Below are positions 15,948 to 31,138 of a DNA stretch of 64,000 nucleotides, piece by piece. Where the stretch lies: the NCBI RefSeq assembly GCF_900172375.1, contig NZ_FWFS01000001.1, positions 496,001-560,000 of the forward strand, read 5' to 3'. This stretch comes from Aquimixticola soesokkakensis. Its GTDB lineage: Bacteria; Pseudomonadota; Alphaproteobacteria; Rhodobacterales; Rhodobacteraceae. The translations under genes were made by a program, and so were the position numbers. The notes beneath the pieces are model-generated. The model saw only the letters and a program-made list of their open reading frames with translations, was not told the origin of the DNA and did no database searches. Position 1 is the stretch's first letter. Each line of letters starts with the position of its first letter.

Positions 15948-16961
15948 CTAGCGGATCACCAGCTTGGGTGCAGGGCCAAGCGGGATTGGCCCGAGAAACA
16001 CCTGACCGCCAGTGAAGTTCAGCGTCACGTCCAGCCGTTCGGGGTTGGGGCCAAAGCGCGCAATCAGTCCCACGGTGCCCTCGATCAGCCCCGCCATATC
16101 TGCGGGAATCGATCCCGAGGCCACGCCCAGCCGGATCATTTCGCGCCAGTTTTCCATCCGAACCTCCAGCTTGCCCGTCGGATCTCCCTCGCCATCAATA
16201 TCCAGAACACCCGCCGCGCGCAGGGCCAGATCGCCCCAGACCGCGTTGAAATCGCTGATCACGATGCGCTCGGGTTGGGGGCGCAGCGTTTCGATGGCGC
16301 GCAGGGACCACGGCGTGTCGAATTTCGTGGTCACATCTGCCGAGAGTTCCGTCAACCGGTCTGGAAACAGCCCGCGCGGGTCCAGTTGCGCCTTGAACGC
16401 GGGAGTGGGGGCCAAGCCGTCCAGCGCGAAAGTGCTTCGAAGCGTGTCGCGCCCTGCCTCGGTGGCTTGGGTGTCAACCGTGCCGCGATCCAGCGTAAAG
16501 CCCCAGCCCAGATCGGACACCACGGCCAGTTCGCGCAGCGCGACGCGCGCGGCGTTGACCTCGAAGCCAAGCGAAGGGGCGACATCCAGCGTGGCCGACA
16601 CGGCCGTGTCGCGCAGGTTGATTTTCTGCAACGGCGTGGCAAGCAGCGCCTCTTGGGGCAACACCATCGTCACGCTGTTGGGGCGGCGCGAGCGGGCTTT
16701 GATCGCCAGATCGGGCGCTGTAAGGGCAACGCCGGTCGCCGGATCGGCCAGAGCGGGCGCGCGGATCACGGTGTCGAAGGTCGCGGGAAAGCCTGTGGTC
16801 TCGACGCTGGCATAGTCGGCCTGCCACCCGAGGGTCGCGCGCGCATCAAACCAGGACGCGATCGACCGCTCGATGCTGCGCGCTGTGTAAAACCAATAGC
16901 CGACGAACAGCAGAGCTGCCAAAATCGCCACGCTCAGCAGCGCCTTGATCGGATGTCGCAT
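15948..16961 (-). CDS. DUF2125 domain-containing protein
   Basis: A 337-residue protein of the DUF2125 family, which is found mainly in alphaproteobacteria and has no known function. A single N-terminal transmembrane helix (about 7-27, ALLSVAILAALLFVGYWFY) is followed by SIERSIASWFDARATLGW and a long beta-rich region. The protein is therefore anchored in the inner membrane with most of it in the periplasm. It is convergent with the extensin-like gene (5 bases between stops) and divergent from chaC. Confidence 0.82.
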   Translation of the reverse strand: MRHPIKALLSVAILAALLFVGYWFYTARSIERSIASWFDARATLGWQADYASVETTGFPATFDTVIRAPALADPATGVALTAPDLAIKARSRRPNSVTMVLPQEALLATPLQKINLRDTAVSATLDVAPSLGFEVNAARVALRELAVVSDLGWGFTLDRGTVDTQATEAGRDTLRSTFALDGLAPTPAFKAQLDPRGLFPDRLTELSADVTTKFDTPWSLRAIETLRPQPERIVISDFNAVWGDLALRAAGVLDIDGEGDPTGKLEVRMENWREMIRLGVASGSIPADMAGLIEGTVGLIARFGPNPERLDVTLNFTGGQVFLGPIPLGPAPKLVIR

Positions 16962-17041
16962 TTTATCCCCTTTTGTGACGCTTTCGCCTGACTGTCAGAG
17001 TGGTATGTATGGCGCAAGGCACCCTAAGGAAAGGTCTCCTC

Positions 17042-17581
17042 ATGCGCCCGCTTTGGGTCTTTGGCTATGGATCGCTCATCTGGAACCCCGGATTCGAGCC
17101 GGTGGAACAGGTGATTGCGACGGCGACAGGCTATGCGCGCCGCTTTTGCATGTGGTCGATCCACCACCGCGGCACGCCCGAGGCTCCGGGTCTGGTGCTG
17201 GCATTGGACGCCGATATCGATGCTGCCTGTAGTGGTGTGGCGTTTCGCGTGGCCGATGCCGATGCGGATGCAGTGCTTGCGGCCCTGCGCGAGCGCGAGT
17301 TGGTGTCTTCGGCCTATTTCGAGGTCAATCTGCCGCTTTCCTTGTCGGATGGCCGCCGCATCGACGCCGTGACCTATGTGGTCGATCCCGAACACAGGCA
17401 ATACACAGGGGCGCTGTCGCTCAAGCGTCAGGCCCAGATCATTGCGCAGGCCAAAGGCGGGCGCGGCCCCAATTGCGACTATCTGGTGAATACCGCCCAG
17501 GCCTTGGCGGGCATGGGCCTGCACGATCCCGAGCTGGAGGAACTGGTGCGGCTTGTCGCGACAGACACCGCGCGCCGCTAA
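17042..17581 (+). CDS. chaC: Gamma-glutamylcyclotransferase, ChaC type
   Basis: A 179-residue ChaC-family enzyme that cleaves glutathione to 5-oxoproline and Cys-Gly. The substrate loop FGYGSLIWNPGF is at 7-18, and the catalytic Glu is probably in LRERELVSSAYFE (about 82-94). The chosen ATG follows AAGGAAAGG by eight bases; an upstream in-frame start lacks such a site. Its neighbour on the left is the divergent DUF2125 gene. It may recycle glutathione, an abundant thiol in this group. Confidence 0.88.
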   Translation: MRPLWVFGYGSLIWNPGFEPVEQVIATATGYARRFCMWSIHHRGTPEAPGLVLALDADIDAACSGVAFRVADADADAVLAALRERELVSSAYFEVNLPLSLSDGRRIDAVTYVVDPEHRQYTGALSLKRQAQIIAQAKGGRGPNCDYLVNTAQALAGMGLHDPELEELVRLVATDTARR

Positions 17582-17671
17582 AGCGCACTGACGATAAGTT
17601 TTATTGGCATGCGCCGCCGCAAACCCCTAGGCTGGGCGCAACAAACAGGCAGACAAGTCAGGACACAAGCG

Positions 17672-18874
17672 ATGGACCAGCGGAACCCCGAGGTCGAGCT
17701 GCATTTCTCGCAACCGGTGCGTCAGGTGACCCTGATGCTCATCGTGCTGGGGCTGACGGCCTTTGGCGTCTATGTGGCTGCGCCGCGCGTCGCAGGTGTG
17801 TTCCTCTCAAGCCCCTATCTGAACGGGTTTATCGCCTTTGTTTTTGTGATGGGCGTGTTGTCGTGCTTTTGGCAGGTGCTGCAACTGATCCAGTCGGTGA
17901 ACTGGATCGAACGCTTTACCGGCTTTCGTCCCTCGGGTGAAACGCCGGTTGCGCCGCGCCTTTTGGCCCCGCTTGCGGCGCTGATGCGCAGCCGTGGGAA
18001 GCGGACGCAGATTTCGACCACCGCGGCGACCTCCATTCTGGATTCGGTGGCGACACGGATCGACGAGGCGCGCGAAATTACGCGCTATATTTCCAACCTT
18101 TTGATCTTCCTCGGACTTTTGGGGACGTTCTACGGGCTTGCCACGACTGTCCCCGCCGTTGTCGATACCATCCGCTCGCTCGCACCCGCCGATGGCGAAA
18201 CTGCCGCCGATGTGTTTCCCCGCCTCATGAGCGGCCTTGAAGAACAGTTGGGGGGCATGGGCACGGCCTTTGCCTCGTCGCTTTTGGGTCTGGCGGGGTC
18301 GCTGGTGGTGGGGCTTTTGGAATTGTTCGCCAGCCACGGGCAGAACAGGTTTTTCCGCGAGCTTGAGGAATGGATTTCGACCTTTACCCGCATCGGATTT
18401 GCCAGCGAGGGGGACACTGGCGATGCGCAGGCCGGTGGCATGATGGACTATGTCAGCGCCCAGATGGACGCGTTGCAGTCGCTGTTCGTGCAATCGGATG
18501 TCTCGCGCGCCCTCGTGGACGAGCGGCTCGGCACGCTTGCCACATCCATCGAGCGCATGACCGGCGTGATGGAAGCACGGGCGACAGCGGCGACACCGGG
18601 GCAGGAGGCCGCGACGGCGCAGGCGCTCACCCGCCTTGCCGAGGGGCAGGAGCGGTTGATTGCGCTGCTTGAGCGCCGTGACACCGCGCAGGGCGCACAG
18701 CCCCATCAAGACGCCGAAAGCCGGATGCGGTTGCGCTCGATGGATGTGCAACTGCTGCGTATTCTGGAAGAAATTTCTGCCGGCCGTCAGGAAAGCCTTG
18801 CCGAAGTGCGCGCCGATATCGCCGCGCTGACCCGCGCGGTCCGCCAAAGCGCGGGCCCTGCGTCGGGGCGCTAG
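17672..18874 (+). CDS. MotA/TolQ/ExbB-type proton channel protein
   Basis: A 400-residue inner-membrane protein with four hydrophobic helices (about 18-38, 51-73, 148-168, 207-230). The last two carry the MotA/TolQ/ExbB signature (NLLIFLGLLGTFYGLATTV and GMGTAFASSLLGLAGSLVVG). A long, mostly helical C-terminal tail (about 270-400) follows. With the next gene it should form a 5:2 ion-driven stator-like motor coupled to the cell wall. The pair is not next to flagellar, tol or ton genes; its function is unknown. AGGA lies eight bases before the ATG. Confidence 0.85.
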   Translation: MDQRNPEVELHFSQPVRQVTLMLIVLGLTAFGVYVAAPRVAGVFLSSPYLNGFIAFVFVMGVLSCFWQVLQLIQSVNWIERFTGFRPSGETPVAPRLLAPLAALMRSRGKRTQISTTAATSILDSVATRIDEAREITRYISNLLIFLGLLGTFYGLATTVPAVVDTIRSLAPADGETAADVFPRLMSGLEEQLGGMGTAFASSLLGLAGSLVVGLLELFASHGQNRFFRELEEWISTFTRIGFASEGDTGDAQAGGMMDYVSAQMDALQSLFVQSDVSRALVDERLGTLATSIERMTGVMEARATAATPGQEAATAQALTRLAEGQERLIALLERRDTAQGAQPHQDAESRMRLRSMDVQLLRILEEISAGRQESLAEVRADIAALTRAVRQSAGPASGR

Positions 18875-18875
18875 C

Positions 18876-20486
18876 ATGGCCAGACTGTCACGCGCATCGC
18901 AACGCATGAACGGCGCGATCTGGCCGGGATTCGTGGATGCGATGACCTCGCTGTTGCTGGTCCTGATGTTCGTGCTGTCGATCTTTATGATCATGCAGTC
19001 GATCCTCAGCGAAACCATCACCGGACAGGAAAACGAGCTGGACGCGCTGACCTCCGAGGTCAATGCTTTGGCGCAGGCTTTGGGGCTGGAACAGCAGCGC
19101 AGCGATGGTTTGCAAACCCAGGTCGCGGGCCTGACGGCGACCCTTGAGGCGGCGCGCGACAGCGCGCGCGAACAATCGGACCTGATCGCGGCGCTGACTG
19201 CGAAAAACGATGCCGCCGTAGCGCGCATCGCCAGTTTCGAAGACCAGGTCGCAAGTCTGATCGCCGCGCGCGATGCGGCCTTGGGCGAAAACGAGGCGCT
19301 TGTGGCCTCGGTCGAGGATCTGCAATCCGCGCGTGCGCAACTGATCAACGAGCAGGAGGCCATGCAACTGGCGCTGGCCAAAGCGCGCGACGAAATCGAT
19401 GCCAGCAGCGAGGCGGCGCGGCTTGCGGCGGCGCGGCGCGAGGCCTTGCAGGCGTTGATCGCGCAGATGAAAACCGATGCCGAGGCCAATGAGCAAGCGG
19501 TGAGCGCGGCGCAGGCCCGTGTCGAGGAGGCCGAGGCGGCGCAGCTTGCCGATGCTGCCGCGCTTGAGGCCCTGCGCGCGCGGTTTGAAAACGCGCAAAC
19601 CGAACTGACGGCGATGACGCTGGCGCTGGAGGAACAGCGCAAACAGGCTGAGGAGACGCTGACCTTGCTGGCCGCTGCGCGTTCGGCCCGCGACAGCCTG
19701 AGCGAAGAGTTGCAAGCTCAGGCCGCAGCGATGACGCAGAGCGAAAAACAGGCGGCGCTCCTTGCGACCGCGCGCGCGCAACTGGCCGAGGAAGAGGCGC
19801 AAAGTGCCCAAAGCCAGCGCCAGATGGCCGCGCTAAACGCGCAAGTTGCCGATTTGCGCAGCCAACTGTCAATTCTACAGGGCATTCTGGACGAGAGCGC
19901 CGATCAGGACAGCGCCGCACAGGTGCAGATCGACACATTGACCTCGCGCCTCAACGCAGCGTTGGCACGGGTGGCTTCGGAGGAACGCAAACGCGCCGCT
20001 CTGGAAGAGGCCGAGCGCAAGCGGTTGGAACGCTACCAGTCGGAATTCTTTGGCAAGCTGCGCGATATTTTGGGAGATCGTGACGGCGTGCGCATCGTTG
20101 GCGACCGGTTTGTGTTCTCGTCCGAAGTTCTGTTCCAGCCAGGCGCTGCGACTTTGTCGCCTGCGGGGCGTGCCCAAATCGCGCAGGTGGCGGGTCTGTT
20201 GCAGGAGGTCGCGGCAGAGATCCCGCCGGAAATCGACTGGGTGATCCGCGTGGATGGCCACACGGACATCACGCCGCTGTCGGGCACGGGGCTGTATCGC
20301 GACAATTGGGAACTCAGTCAGGCGCGCGCCCTTTCTGTGGTGCGCTTTATGACCAATTCGCTGGGCTTCCCGCCCGAGCGGCTCGCGCCAACGGGATTTG
20401 GCGAATACCAACCCGTGGCCCCGGGGAATTCACCCGAGGCCCTCGCGCAGAACCGGCGGATTGAATTGAAACTGACGGAAAAATAG
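18876..20486 (+). CDS. MotB/OmpA-like peptidoglycan-binding partner with very long coiled coil
   Basis: A 536-residue protein starting one base after the channel gene. A single helix (about 16-42) contains Asp21 in WPGFVDAMTSLLLVLMF, the position of the proton-binding Asp of MotB, TolR and ExbD. Residues about 48-385 are an Ala/Gln/Glu-rich coiled coil, and a C-terminal OmpA domain (about 400-536) has VDGHTDITPLSG and QNRRIELKL for binding peptidoglycan. The coiled coil, near 330 residues, is much longer than the linker in MotB. Architecture suggests force transfer from the membrane to the wall. Confidence 0.85.
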   Translation: MARLSRASQRMNGAIWPGFVDAMTSLLLVLMFVLSIFMIMQSILSETITGQENELDALTSEVNALAQALGLEQQRSDGLQTQVAGLTATLEAARDSAREQSDLIAALTAKNDAAVARIASFEDQVASLIAARDAALGENEALVASVEDLQSARAQLINEQEAMQLALAKARDEIDASSEAARLAAARREALQALIAQMKTDAEANEQAVSAAQARVEEAEAAQLADAAALEALRARFENAQTELTAMTLALEEQRKQAEETLTLLAAARSARDSLSEELQAQAAAMTQSEKQAALLATARAQLAEEEAQSAQSQRQMAALNAQVADLRSQLSILQGILDESADQDSAAQVQIDTLTSRLNAALARVASEERKRAALEEAERKRLERYQSEFFGKLRDILGDRDGVRIVGDRFVFSSEVLFQPGAATLSPAGRAQIAQVAGLLQEVAAEIPPEIDWVIRVDGHTDITPLSGTGLYRDNWELSQARALSVVRFMTNSLGFPPERLAPTGFGEYQPVAPGNSPEALAQNRRIELKLTEK

Positions 20487-20504
20487 CGATCACGACAAAC
20501 GCAG

Positions 20505-21470
20505 TCAGGGCGTGATGGTGAGGGCGATGGTGAGGCTGTCGATCTGCGCGCCGTCACGCCACATTTCGACCGTTCCGCTATAGGCTCCGACGGCCCAATC
20601 GGTCCCGCGTTTGCCAATCGCGCGAAACAGTTGCGCCTGTGTGCGTTCCAGCGGAACGGTTTGGCGCAGGATGTCGCCAGAGGGACCGGTCAGGCGGAGT
20701 TGCAAGCTGTCGCCCGCCTGCGCCCCGAACGCATAGCCCCAGAGCACAAGGGCCGGGGCCGTTGCGGGCAGGGCCTGCGCGGCGGCGGTGCCTGCTTTGA
20801 TGTCGTCAAAGCTGGGAATGGCGGCGGAAAACCCCGCAGCGATCAGCCCCCCTGCGTCATAGGCAGGCGGGGTTTCCCAAAGCGTTTGCGGCGCATCGGT
20901 GCCACAGGCGATCATGCCGTCGGGGTTGAACGGATCAATGACCGCGCCCTCGTGGCGCAGCGACAGATGCAGATGGGGAAATTCGGTCGCTCCCGAAAGC
21001 CCCACCGCGCCAAGGCGCGTGCCCGCACCAACACGCTGGCCCGATTGAACCGTGATCGACCCCTGTTTTAGGTGGCAATACTGGGTTTCCCAACCATCCC
21101 CGTGATCGATCACGACACCATTGCCGCATTCGATACCGCTGACGTCGGGGGCGTTCGGGGTTTGCTGGGACTGGTCGGGGACGCCATCGCGTATACCGCG
21201 CACCACACCCGGAGCAGCGGCCAGAACCGCGACATCGGGTGACAAGGCGGCGCGGGAGGGCAGGGCGAAATCAGTGCCTTTGTGACCGTCATAGCTGAGC
21301 GGCGCGCAGGTGAAATCGGCGGCGCCTGGGCCGGGGTCCGTGTCGACGTAGTTCTGGATGTAGCAGGTCTCGCCCGGGGTACAGTCAATGGGGAGCCGCA
21401 AAACAGGATCCCTCGCCACGGCAGGCGCGGCGAGGGAGATCAGTGTCAAAGTGAGGCAGGATAGTCTCAC
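20505..21470 (-). CDS. M23 family metallopeptidase (LytM-like), exported
   Basis: A 321-residue protein with a signal peptide (MRLSCLTLTLISLAAPAVA). The zinc ligands of M23 endopeptidases are visible: His63 and Asp67 in DGHKGTDFALP, and HLH (166-168) in EFPHLHLSLRH; a third motif DHGDGWETQYCHL precedes. Family members cut peptidoglycan cross-bridges. About 115 residues after the peptidase are unassigned. The gene is convergent with the OmpA-like gene (18 bases between stops) and 6 bases upstream of nothing else on its strand. The proximity to a wall-binding motor hints at related roles. Confidence 0.86.
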   Translation of the reverse strand: MRLSCLTLTLISLAAPAVARDPVLRLPIDCTPGETCYIQNYVDTDPGPGAADFTCAPLSYDGHKGTDFALPSRAALSPDVAVLAAAPGVVRGIRDGVPDQSQQTPNAPDVSGIECGNGVVIDHGDGWETQYCHLKQGSITVQSGQRVGAGTRLGAVGLSGATEFPHLHLSLRHEGAVIDPFNPDGMIACGTDAPQTLWETPPAYDAGGLIAAGFSAAIPSFDDIKAGTAAAQALPATAPALVLWGYAFGAQAGDSLQLRLTGPSGDILRQTVPLERTQAQLFRAIGKRGTDWAVGAYSGTVEMWRDGAQIDSLTIALTITP

Positions 21471-21476
21471 CGAAGG

Positions 21477-23810
<2,334 letters not shown>

Positions 23811-24132
23811 GTCGGAGTGCTCCTTGCATTCTGGGTCAGGAGGGGCGCCGGGCCCGCAACCAACCGTGGCCTCATATTGTTAAAGTTCGATTGAAATGCG
23901 CGCGCTTCAAGTGGTTTCTGTCATCACGCCGTCATTTTTTCTGAGTGGTCAAAAAATGGGCAGTGTGAAAACAGGCGTGTCGAGCCAATTTGGCCCGTCT
24001 GTCTTAATGACATATGAACGCGGCGCGCGGGATCAAGGGTTGTCGATCGTGTGACTGTGCGCCCCGTCCCGCCAGCGGCGCGCAGACAGGCTGGGGCAAT
24101 GGGCGCGGCATCAAGGGGACGAAGGCGCGGAG
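23811..24132. other. 322 bp gap between clpA and gloB, no gene seen
   Basis: No plausible coding frame. It holds the clpA ribosome site and presumably its promoter on the minus strand, where an AT-rich stretch lies near 23876-23900 and again near 23932-23960. clpS is not here. The part next to gloB is GC-rich and without an evident terminator. Confidence 0.5.
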
Positions 24133-24900
24133 CTAGAAGCGGTCCTTGCGGGCTCGAATCTCGGTAAAGGCATCGACATCCTGCGCACCCGACATGTCGA
24201 GCAGGTCTTTTATATGGGGAAGATGCGCGCGCAAAAACGGATTGGTCGCAAGCTCCTCGGCCAGCGTCGAGGGCACGGTCGGCACGCCCTTGGCGCGGGC
24301 GGCGGTGATGGCGGCCACGCGATCCGCAAGGTCGCTGTTCTCGGGTTCGATGGTTTGGGCAAAGCGCGCGTTCGCGGCCGTGTATTCGTGGCCGGAATAG
24401 ATCACGGTATCAGAGGGCAGGGCCGCAAAGCGCGTCAGTGTTTCCCACATCTGCGCGGGGGTGCCTTCGAACAGGCGGCCGCAGCCCAAAGCCATCAGAC
24501 TGTCCGCGCTGAACAGGGCGCGGCTGTCGGGGATGTGAAAGGCGATATGGCCAAGGGTATGGCCATCCGCCCCCATCACATGCACCTCATGGCCGACAAA
24601 GTTGAAGCTGTCGCCCGCGGCCAGAGCCTGATCGAGCGGCGGCAAGCGATGCGCATCGGCTTTCGCCCCGACCACCTGCGCACCCGTCGCTGTCACGATC
24701 TGCGCGATGCCATCGGTGTGATCCGCGTGATGATGGGTCAGCCAGACCTCGTGCAGATCCCACCCACGGGTTTTCAGAGCGTCCAGAATGGCCTGCGGGT
24801 CGGCGCTGTCGACAAGCGCGGTCCGCCCTGTGGCCTCATCATGCACCAGAAAGTTGTAATTGTCCGAACGGGTTGCGAGGGTGACGATCTCAAGAGGCAT
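24133..24900 (-). CDS. gloB: Hydroxyacylglutathione hydrolase (glyoxalase II)
   Basis: A 255-residue metallo-beta-lactamase-fold enzyme that hydrolyses S-lactoylglutathione. The dinuclear metal motif THHHADH is at 55-61 (His56, His58, Asp60, His61), followed by GHTLGHI, the bridging Asp in LFSADSLMALGCGRLFEG, and SGHEYT near the C-terminal metal ligand. Length and order of motifs are typical. The ATG at 24900 follows GGTGGAA. It is divergent from a methyltransferase gene, an arrangement common in alphaproteobacteria. Confidence 0.94.
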   Translation of the reverse strand: MPLEIVTLATRSDNYNFLVHDEATGRTALVDSADPQAILDALKTRGWDLHEVWLTHHHADHTDGIAQIVTATGAQVVGAKADAHRLPPLDQALAAGDSFNFVGHEVHVMGADGHTLGHIAFHIPDSRALFSADSLMALGCGRLFEGTPAQMWETLTRFAALPSDTVIYSGHEYTAANARFAQTIEPENSDLADRVAAITAARAKGVPTVPSTLAEELATNPFLRAHLPHIKDLLDMSGAQDVDAFTEIRARKDRF

Positions 24901-24960
24901 GGTAATTTCCACCGTTCGGGTTAAGCTGTCTCCAATCTGGGCCTTTTTGCTGCGGTTTCA

Positions 24961-25707
24961 ATGCATCACGACGTCGTCGATCTGAAGAATTTCTATTACC
25001 GCACCGGATTGGGGCGGGCGGCGCAGCGTGCGATCCGCGATCAGGTCACAACGCTGTGGCCCGAAGCGCAGGGGCAAACCGTGGCCGGTTTCGGCTTTGC
25101 GGTGCCGCTTTTGCGCCCCTATCTGGGGGATGCGCGGCGCGTGATCGGACTGATGCCGCAACAACAGGGCGTCATGCATTGGCCTGCGGGGCTGCCCAAT
25201 GTGTCGGTGCTGTGTCAGGAAACGCTCTGGCCGATCCAGACTGGGCATGTCGACAAGCTGGTGGTGATGCACGGGTTGGAAACGACGGAAAACGCCCCTG
25301 CGCTACTGGAAGAATGCTGGCGTGTGCTTGGCCCGGGCGGGCGGGCCTTGTTCATCGTGCCCAATCGCGCGGGGATGTGGTCGCGCCGCGAAGGCACGCC
25401 CTTTGGTTTTGGCAAACCCTACACGTTGAGCCAGCTGGAAACCCAACTCAAACGCGCGCGCTTTGTGCCCGAGCGGCATTGCGCCGCACTGTTCCAGCCG
25501 CCGTCCCATTCGCGCTTCTGGCTGCGCTGGGGGCGGCTGTGGGAAAAGATCGGGCGCAATCTTGCCACGCATTACGCCAGCGGCGTGTTGATGGTCGAAG
25601 TGTCCAAACAGGTCTACGCGCCGACACAAAACGGCACGCCCGAAGCGCTGCGTCGCCCCGCGCGCAAGGTCGAGTCCCTGCGGCCTGCGGGCGCGAAACC
25701 AATTTAA
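24961..25707 (+). CDS. Class I SAM-dependent methyltransferase family protein
   Basis: A 248-residue protein of the methyltransferase type 11 group found next to gloB in Rhodobacterales. The first glycine motif is degraded ([16 protein letters not shown]), but [42 protein letters not shown] has the post-I and motif IV/V pattern. A basic C-terminal tail ([14 protein letters not shown]) follows. Cofactor binding is uncertain because the GxGxG loop is imperfect. Substrate unknown. Confidence 0.72.
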   Translation: MHHDVVDLKNFYYRTGLGRAAQRAIRDQVTTLWPEAQGQTVAGFGFAVPLLRPYLGDARRVIGLMPQQQGVMHWPAGLPNVSVLCQETLWPIQTGHVDKLVVMHGLETTENAPALLEECWRVLGPGGRALFIVPNRAGMWSRREGTPFGFGKPYTLSQLETQLKRARFVPERHCAALFQPPSHSRFWLRWGRLWEKIGRNLATHYASGVLMVEVSKQVYAPTQNGTPEALRRPARKVESLRPAGAKPI

Positions 25708-26230
25708 ACGTCCTGCGGGCGGGGACGCGGGCGTGGCGCGGGCGTGGCAGAGGGCCGCGCATCCGTAGCGGGGCGATAAGTTTTGTGCACAAAGGCCCCG
25801 CAAAACGTCCCGCCTCCCCCATCGCTCAATGAGAGAAGACTGCGCAAACGCGGCGCCTTTGATCAAAAGCTGCGACAAAATGGTGCAGGTGGGCGGGGGT
25901 TGATTTGCGGATATGTTGCGCCGCCGCATCACTGGTGCACTGCCTGTTTCGCGGGCGGTGCAGGTCAGAATCGCAAGGAAAATGCGCGCAGAGGCAATGC
26001 ATTCGTAACTTTTTATTAAGACCGAATCTGTCGCAGGCGTAAAACCCCAGTAAAACAAAGCGCGACGCGACGAATGTGGGAAGAGGATAAGTGCCTCAAA
26101 CGGTTGCTAGGCGGGGAATGCTCTGCTACACCCACGCCGATTTTGCTGCACGTGTGATCCCACATTTGCGGCTCAAGCTGCCTTATCCGGACCCTCCGGT
26201 GTAGGCCCCAAAGACAGCGGAAGGGTGGAC
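25708..26230. other. 523 bp gap before the atp operon, promoter region
   Basis: No credible gene. It should contain the atp promoter: TTGCTA (26104-26109) and TACACC (26127-26132) are 17 bases apart and would start transcription about 90 bases before atpH. Another AT-rich stretch is at 26005-26026. A repeat-rich GC segment follows the methyltransferase stop without a clear terminator. Confidence 0.5.
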
Positions 26231-26790
26231 GTGTCCGAACCAGCTTCGATCTCCCGCGGTATTGCCGCACGCTATGCTTCGGCCATTTTCGAATTGGCCA
26301 AGGAAGACAATGCGCTCGTAGCACTCGAGGGGGATATTGATACCCTTCGTGGCGCCTTGGCGCAAAGCGCCGATTTGCGTGATCTGATTTCTTCGCCCGT
26401 TTACGGTCGCGACGAACAGGCCGCAGCCATTGCCGCCGTTGCCCAAAAGGCCGGTCTCAGCGGCTTTGTCACGAATTCTCTGGGTCTGATGGCGGCCAAG
26501 CGCCGCCTGTTCGTCCTGCCCCAGTTGCTCGACGCTCTCTCCGCGTTGATCAGCGAAGAAAAGGGCGAAGTGCATGCGGATGTCGTATCTGCCAAAGCGC
26601 TTACGAAAACACAGTCCGACAAACTCGCCAAGTCGCTTGCGGCCTCTATCGGCAAGGATGTCAAACTCAATGCGACCGTTGATGAAACCCTCATCGGCGG
26701 TCTTGTCGTCAAGGTTGGTTCGAAAATGATCGACACGTCGATCCGCTCGAAACTCAACTCCCTCCAGAATGTAATGAAAGAGGTCGGATA

Positions 26791-26791
<1 letters not shown>
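26231..26791 (+). CDS. atpH: ATP synthase F1 subunit delta
   Basis: A 186-residue OSCP/delta subunit joining F1 to the peripheral stalk. The N-terminus [24 protein letters not shown] is typical for Rhodobacterales, and the C-terminus has the family [20 protein letters not shown]. Start is GTG at 26231 after GGAAGGG; another in-frame GTG two codons earlier is less well spaced. The stop overlaps the atpA start (TAATG). First gene of atpHAGDC; the F0 genes are elsewhere, as usual in this group. Confidence 0.94.
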
Positions 26792-28326
<1,535 letters not shown>

Positions 28327-28338
28327 GAGGGGGGAAAC

Positions 28339-29214
28339 ATGCCCAACCTCAAGGATCTTAAAAACCGGATCTCGTCGGTCAAATCGACCCGCAAGATCAC
28401 GAAGGCCATGCAAATGGTGGCCGCCGCAAAATTGCGGCGGGCACAGGATGCTGCCGAAGCCGCACGCCCCTATGCAGAGCGTTTCAACGCTGTGCTCGGG
28501 TCGCTTGCGGCCGGCGCTGGCCAATCCGAAGGCGCGCCCCGGCTTTTGGCCGGGACGGGTTCCGATCAGGTGCAGCTTCTCGTCGTGATGACCGCAGAAC
28601 GCGGTCTGTGCGGCGGCTTCAACTCGTCGATCGTCAAACTGGCCCGCACGCGGATCAAGGCGTTGCAAGCTGACGGCAAAACCGTGAAAATCCTCACCGT
28701 GGGGAAAAAGGGTCGCGAGCAACTGCGCCGTGACTTCAGCGATCTGATGGTCGGCCACATCGACATGTCCGAAGTCAAACGTCTGGGCTATTCGAACGCG
28801 CAAGATATCGCGTCCGACGTGCTCGCGCGCTTTGATGCGGGCGAATACGATGTCGCAACGATCTTCTACGCGCGGTTTGTCAATGTCGTGACGCAGGTCC
28901 CGACCGCCCTGCAAGTCGTGCCGGCTTCCTTCGAAGCTGCCGAGACCCCCGAAGATGTGGCCCCCTACGACTACGAGCCCAGCGAAGAGGCCATTCTGGC
29001 CGATCTGCTGCCGCGTGGTGTGGCGACCCAGATCTTTGCGGCTCTGTTGGAAAATGCGGCCTCCGAACAGGGTGCGCGCCAGTCCGCAATGGACAACGCA
29101 ACCCGCAACGCAGGCGAAATGATCGACGATCTGACCATCCAGTTCAACCGGACCCGTCAGGCTGTCATCACCAACGAGCTTATCGAAATTATCTCGGGCG
29201 CTGAAGCGCTCTAA
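28339..29214 (+). CDS. atpG: ATP synthase F1 subunit gamma
   Basis: A 291-residue central-shaft subunit. The N-terminal helix [36 protein letters not shown] and the C-terminal helix ([39 protein letters not shown]) are the conserved coiled-coil ends. The middle contains [13 protein letters not shown] Shine-Dalgarno (GAGGGGGG) lies just before the ATG. Located between atpA and atpD as in all F1 operons. Confidence 0.97.
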   Translation: MPNLKDLKNRISSVKSTRKITKAMQMVAAAKLRRAQDAAEAARPYAERFNAVLGSLAAGAGQSEGAPRLLAGTGSDQVQLLVVMTAERGLCGGFNSSIVKLARTRIKALQADGKTVKILTVGKKGREQLRRDFSDLMVGHIDMSEVKRLGYSNAQDIASDVLARFDAGEYDVATIFYARFVNVVTQVPTALQVVPASFEAAETPEDVAPYDYEPSEEAILADLLPRGVATQIFAALLENAASEQGARQSAMDNATRNAGEMIDDLTIQFNRTRQAVITNELIEIISGAEAL

Positions 29215-29229
29215 GAACCGGAGATTTGA

Positions 29230-30654
<1,425 letters not shown>

Positions 30655-30682
30655 TTGCGGATAGCGGAAGAAGGAGGCCAAT

Positions 30683-31102
30683 ATGGCAGACCTGTTCCAG
30701 TTCGACCTCGTTTCGCCTGAGCGCAAGCTTGCTTCCGTTCAGGCCACCGAGGTGATCATCCCCGGTTCCGAGGGCGACCTCACGGCGATGGCAAACCACG
30801 CACCGACGATCCTGACCCTGCGTCCGGGCGTCCTGACCGTGGTGTCCCCCGCTGGCGACGAATATTTCGTCGTCACCGGCGGCTTTGCCGAGCTTGGTCC
30901 TGACGGCGTGTCCGTTCTGGCCGAAGTGGCTGTGCCCAAAGACGAGATGACCAACGAGTTCATCAACTCGTTGATCAAAGGGGCCGAGAAGGCGCATGCA
31001 AATGCCCATCCCGACGCAGCCCATGCCGCCGCCAAGTTCCTGTCGGACCTTGTGGCTGTGGGAACGCACATCGGTTTGGACCCCAACCAGCCCTCGATCT
31101 GA
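30683..31102 (+). CDS. atpC: ATP synthase F1 subunit epsilon
   Basis: A 139-residue epsilon subunit: the N-terminal beta-sandwich (LFQFDLVSPERKLASVQATEVIIPGSEGDLTAM) is intact. The C-terminal part is short and Ala/His-rich (EKAHANAHPDAAHAAAKF), a single helix instead of the classical two-helix inhibitory domain, which is usual for alphaproteobacteria where the zeta subunit inhibits the enzyme. Preceded by AAGGAGG. The last F1 gene; a terminator follows at 31141-31166. Confidence 0.95.
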   Translation: MADLFQFDLVSPERKLASVQATEVIIPGSEGDLTAMANHAPTILTLRPGVLTVVSPAGDEYFVVTGGFAELGPDGVSVLAEVAVPKDEMTNEFINSLIKGAEKAHANAHPDAAHAAAKFLSDLVAVGTHIGLDPNQPSI

Positions 31103-31138
31103 CCTTCGGGGGATCGGGACGCGACCTACGGGAAAAGA

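Noticed and set aside
17672-20486. Zorya defence system (ZorAB)
   Set aside because: The channel/OmpA pair is similar in idea, but there are no ZorC, ZorD or ZorE genes, the coiled coil is in the OmpA-type partner, and the surroundings are housekeeping genes.
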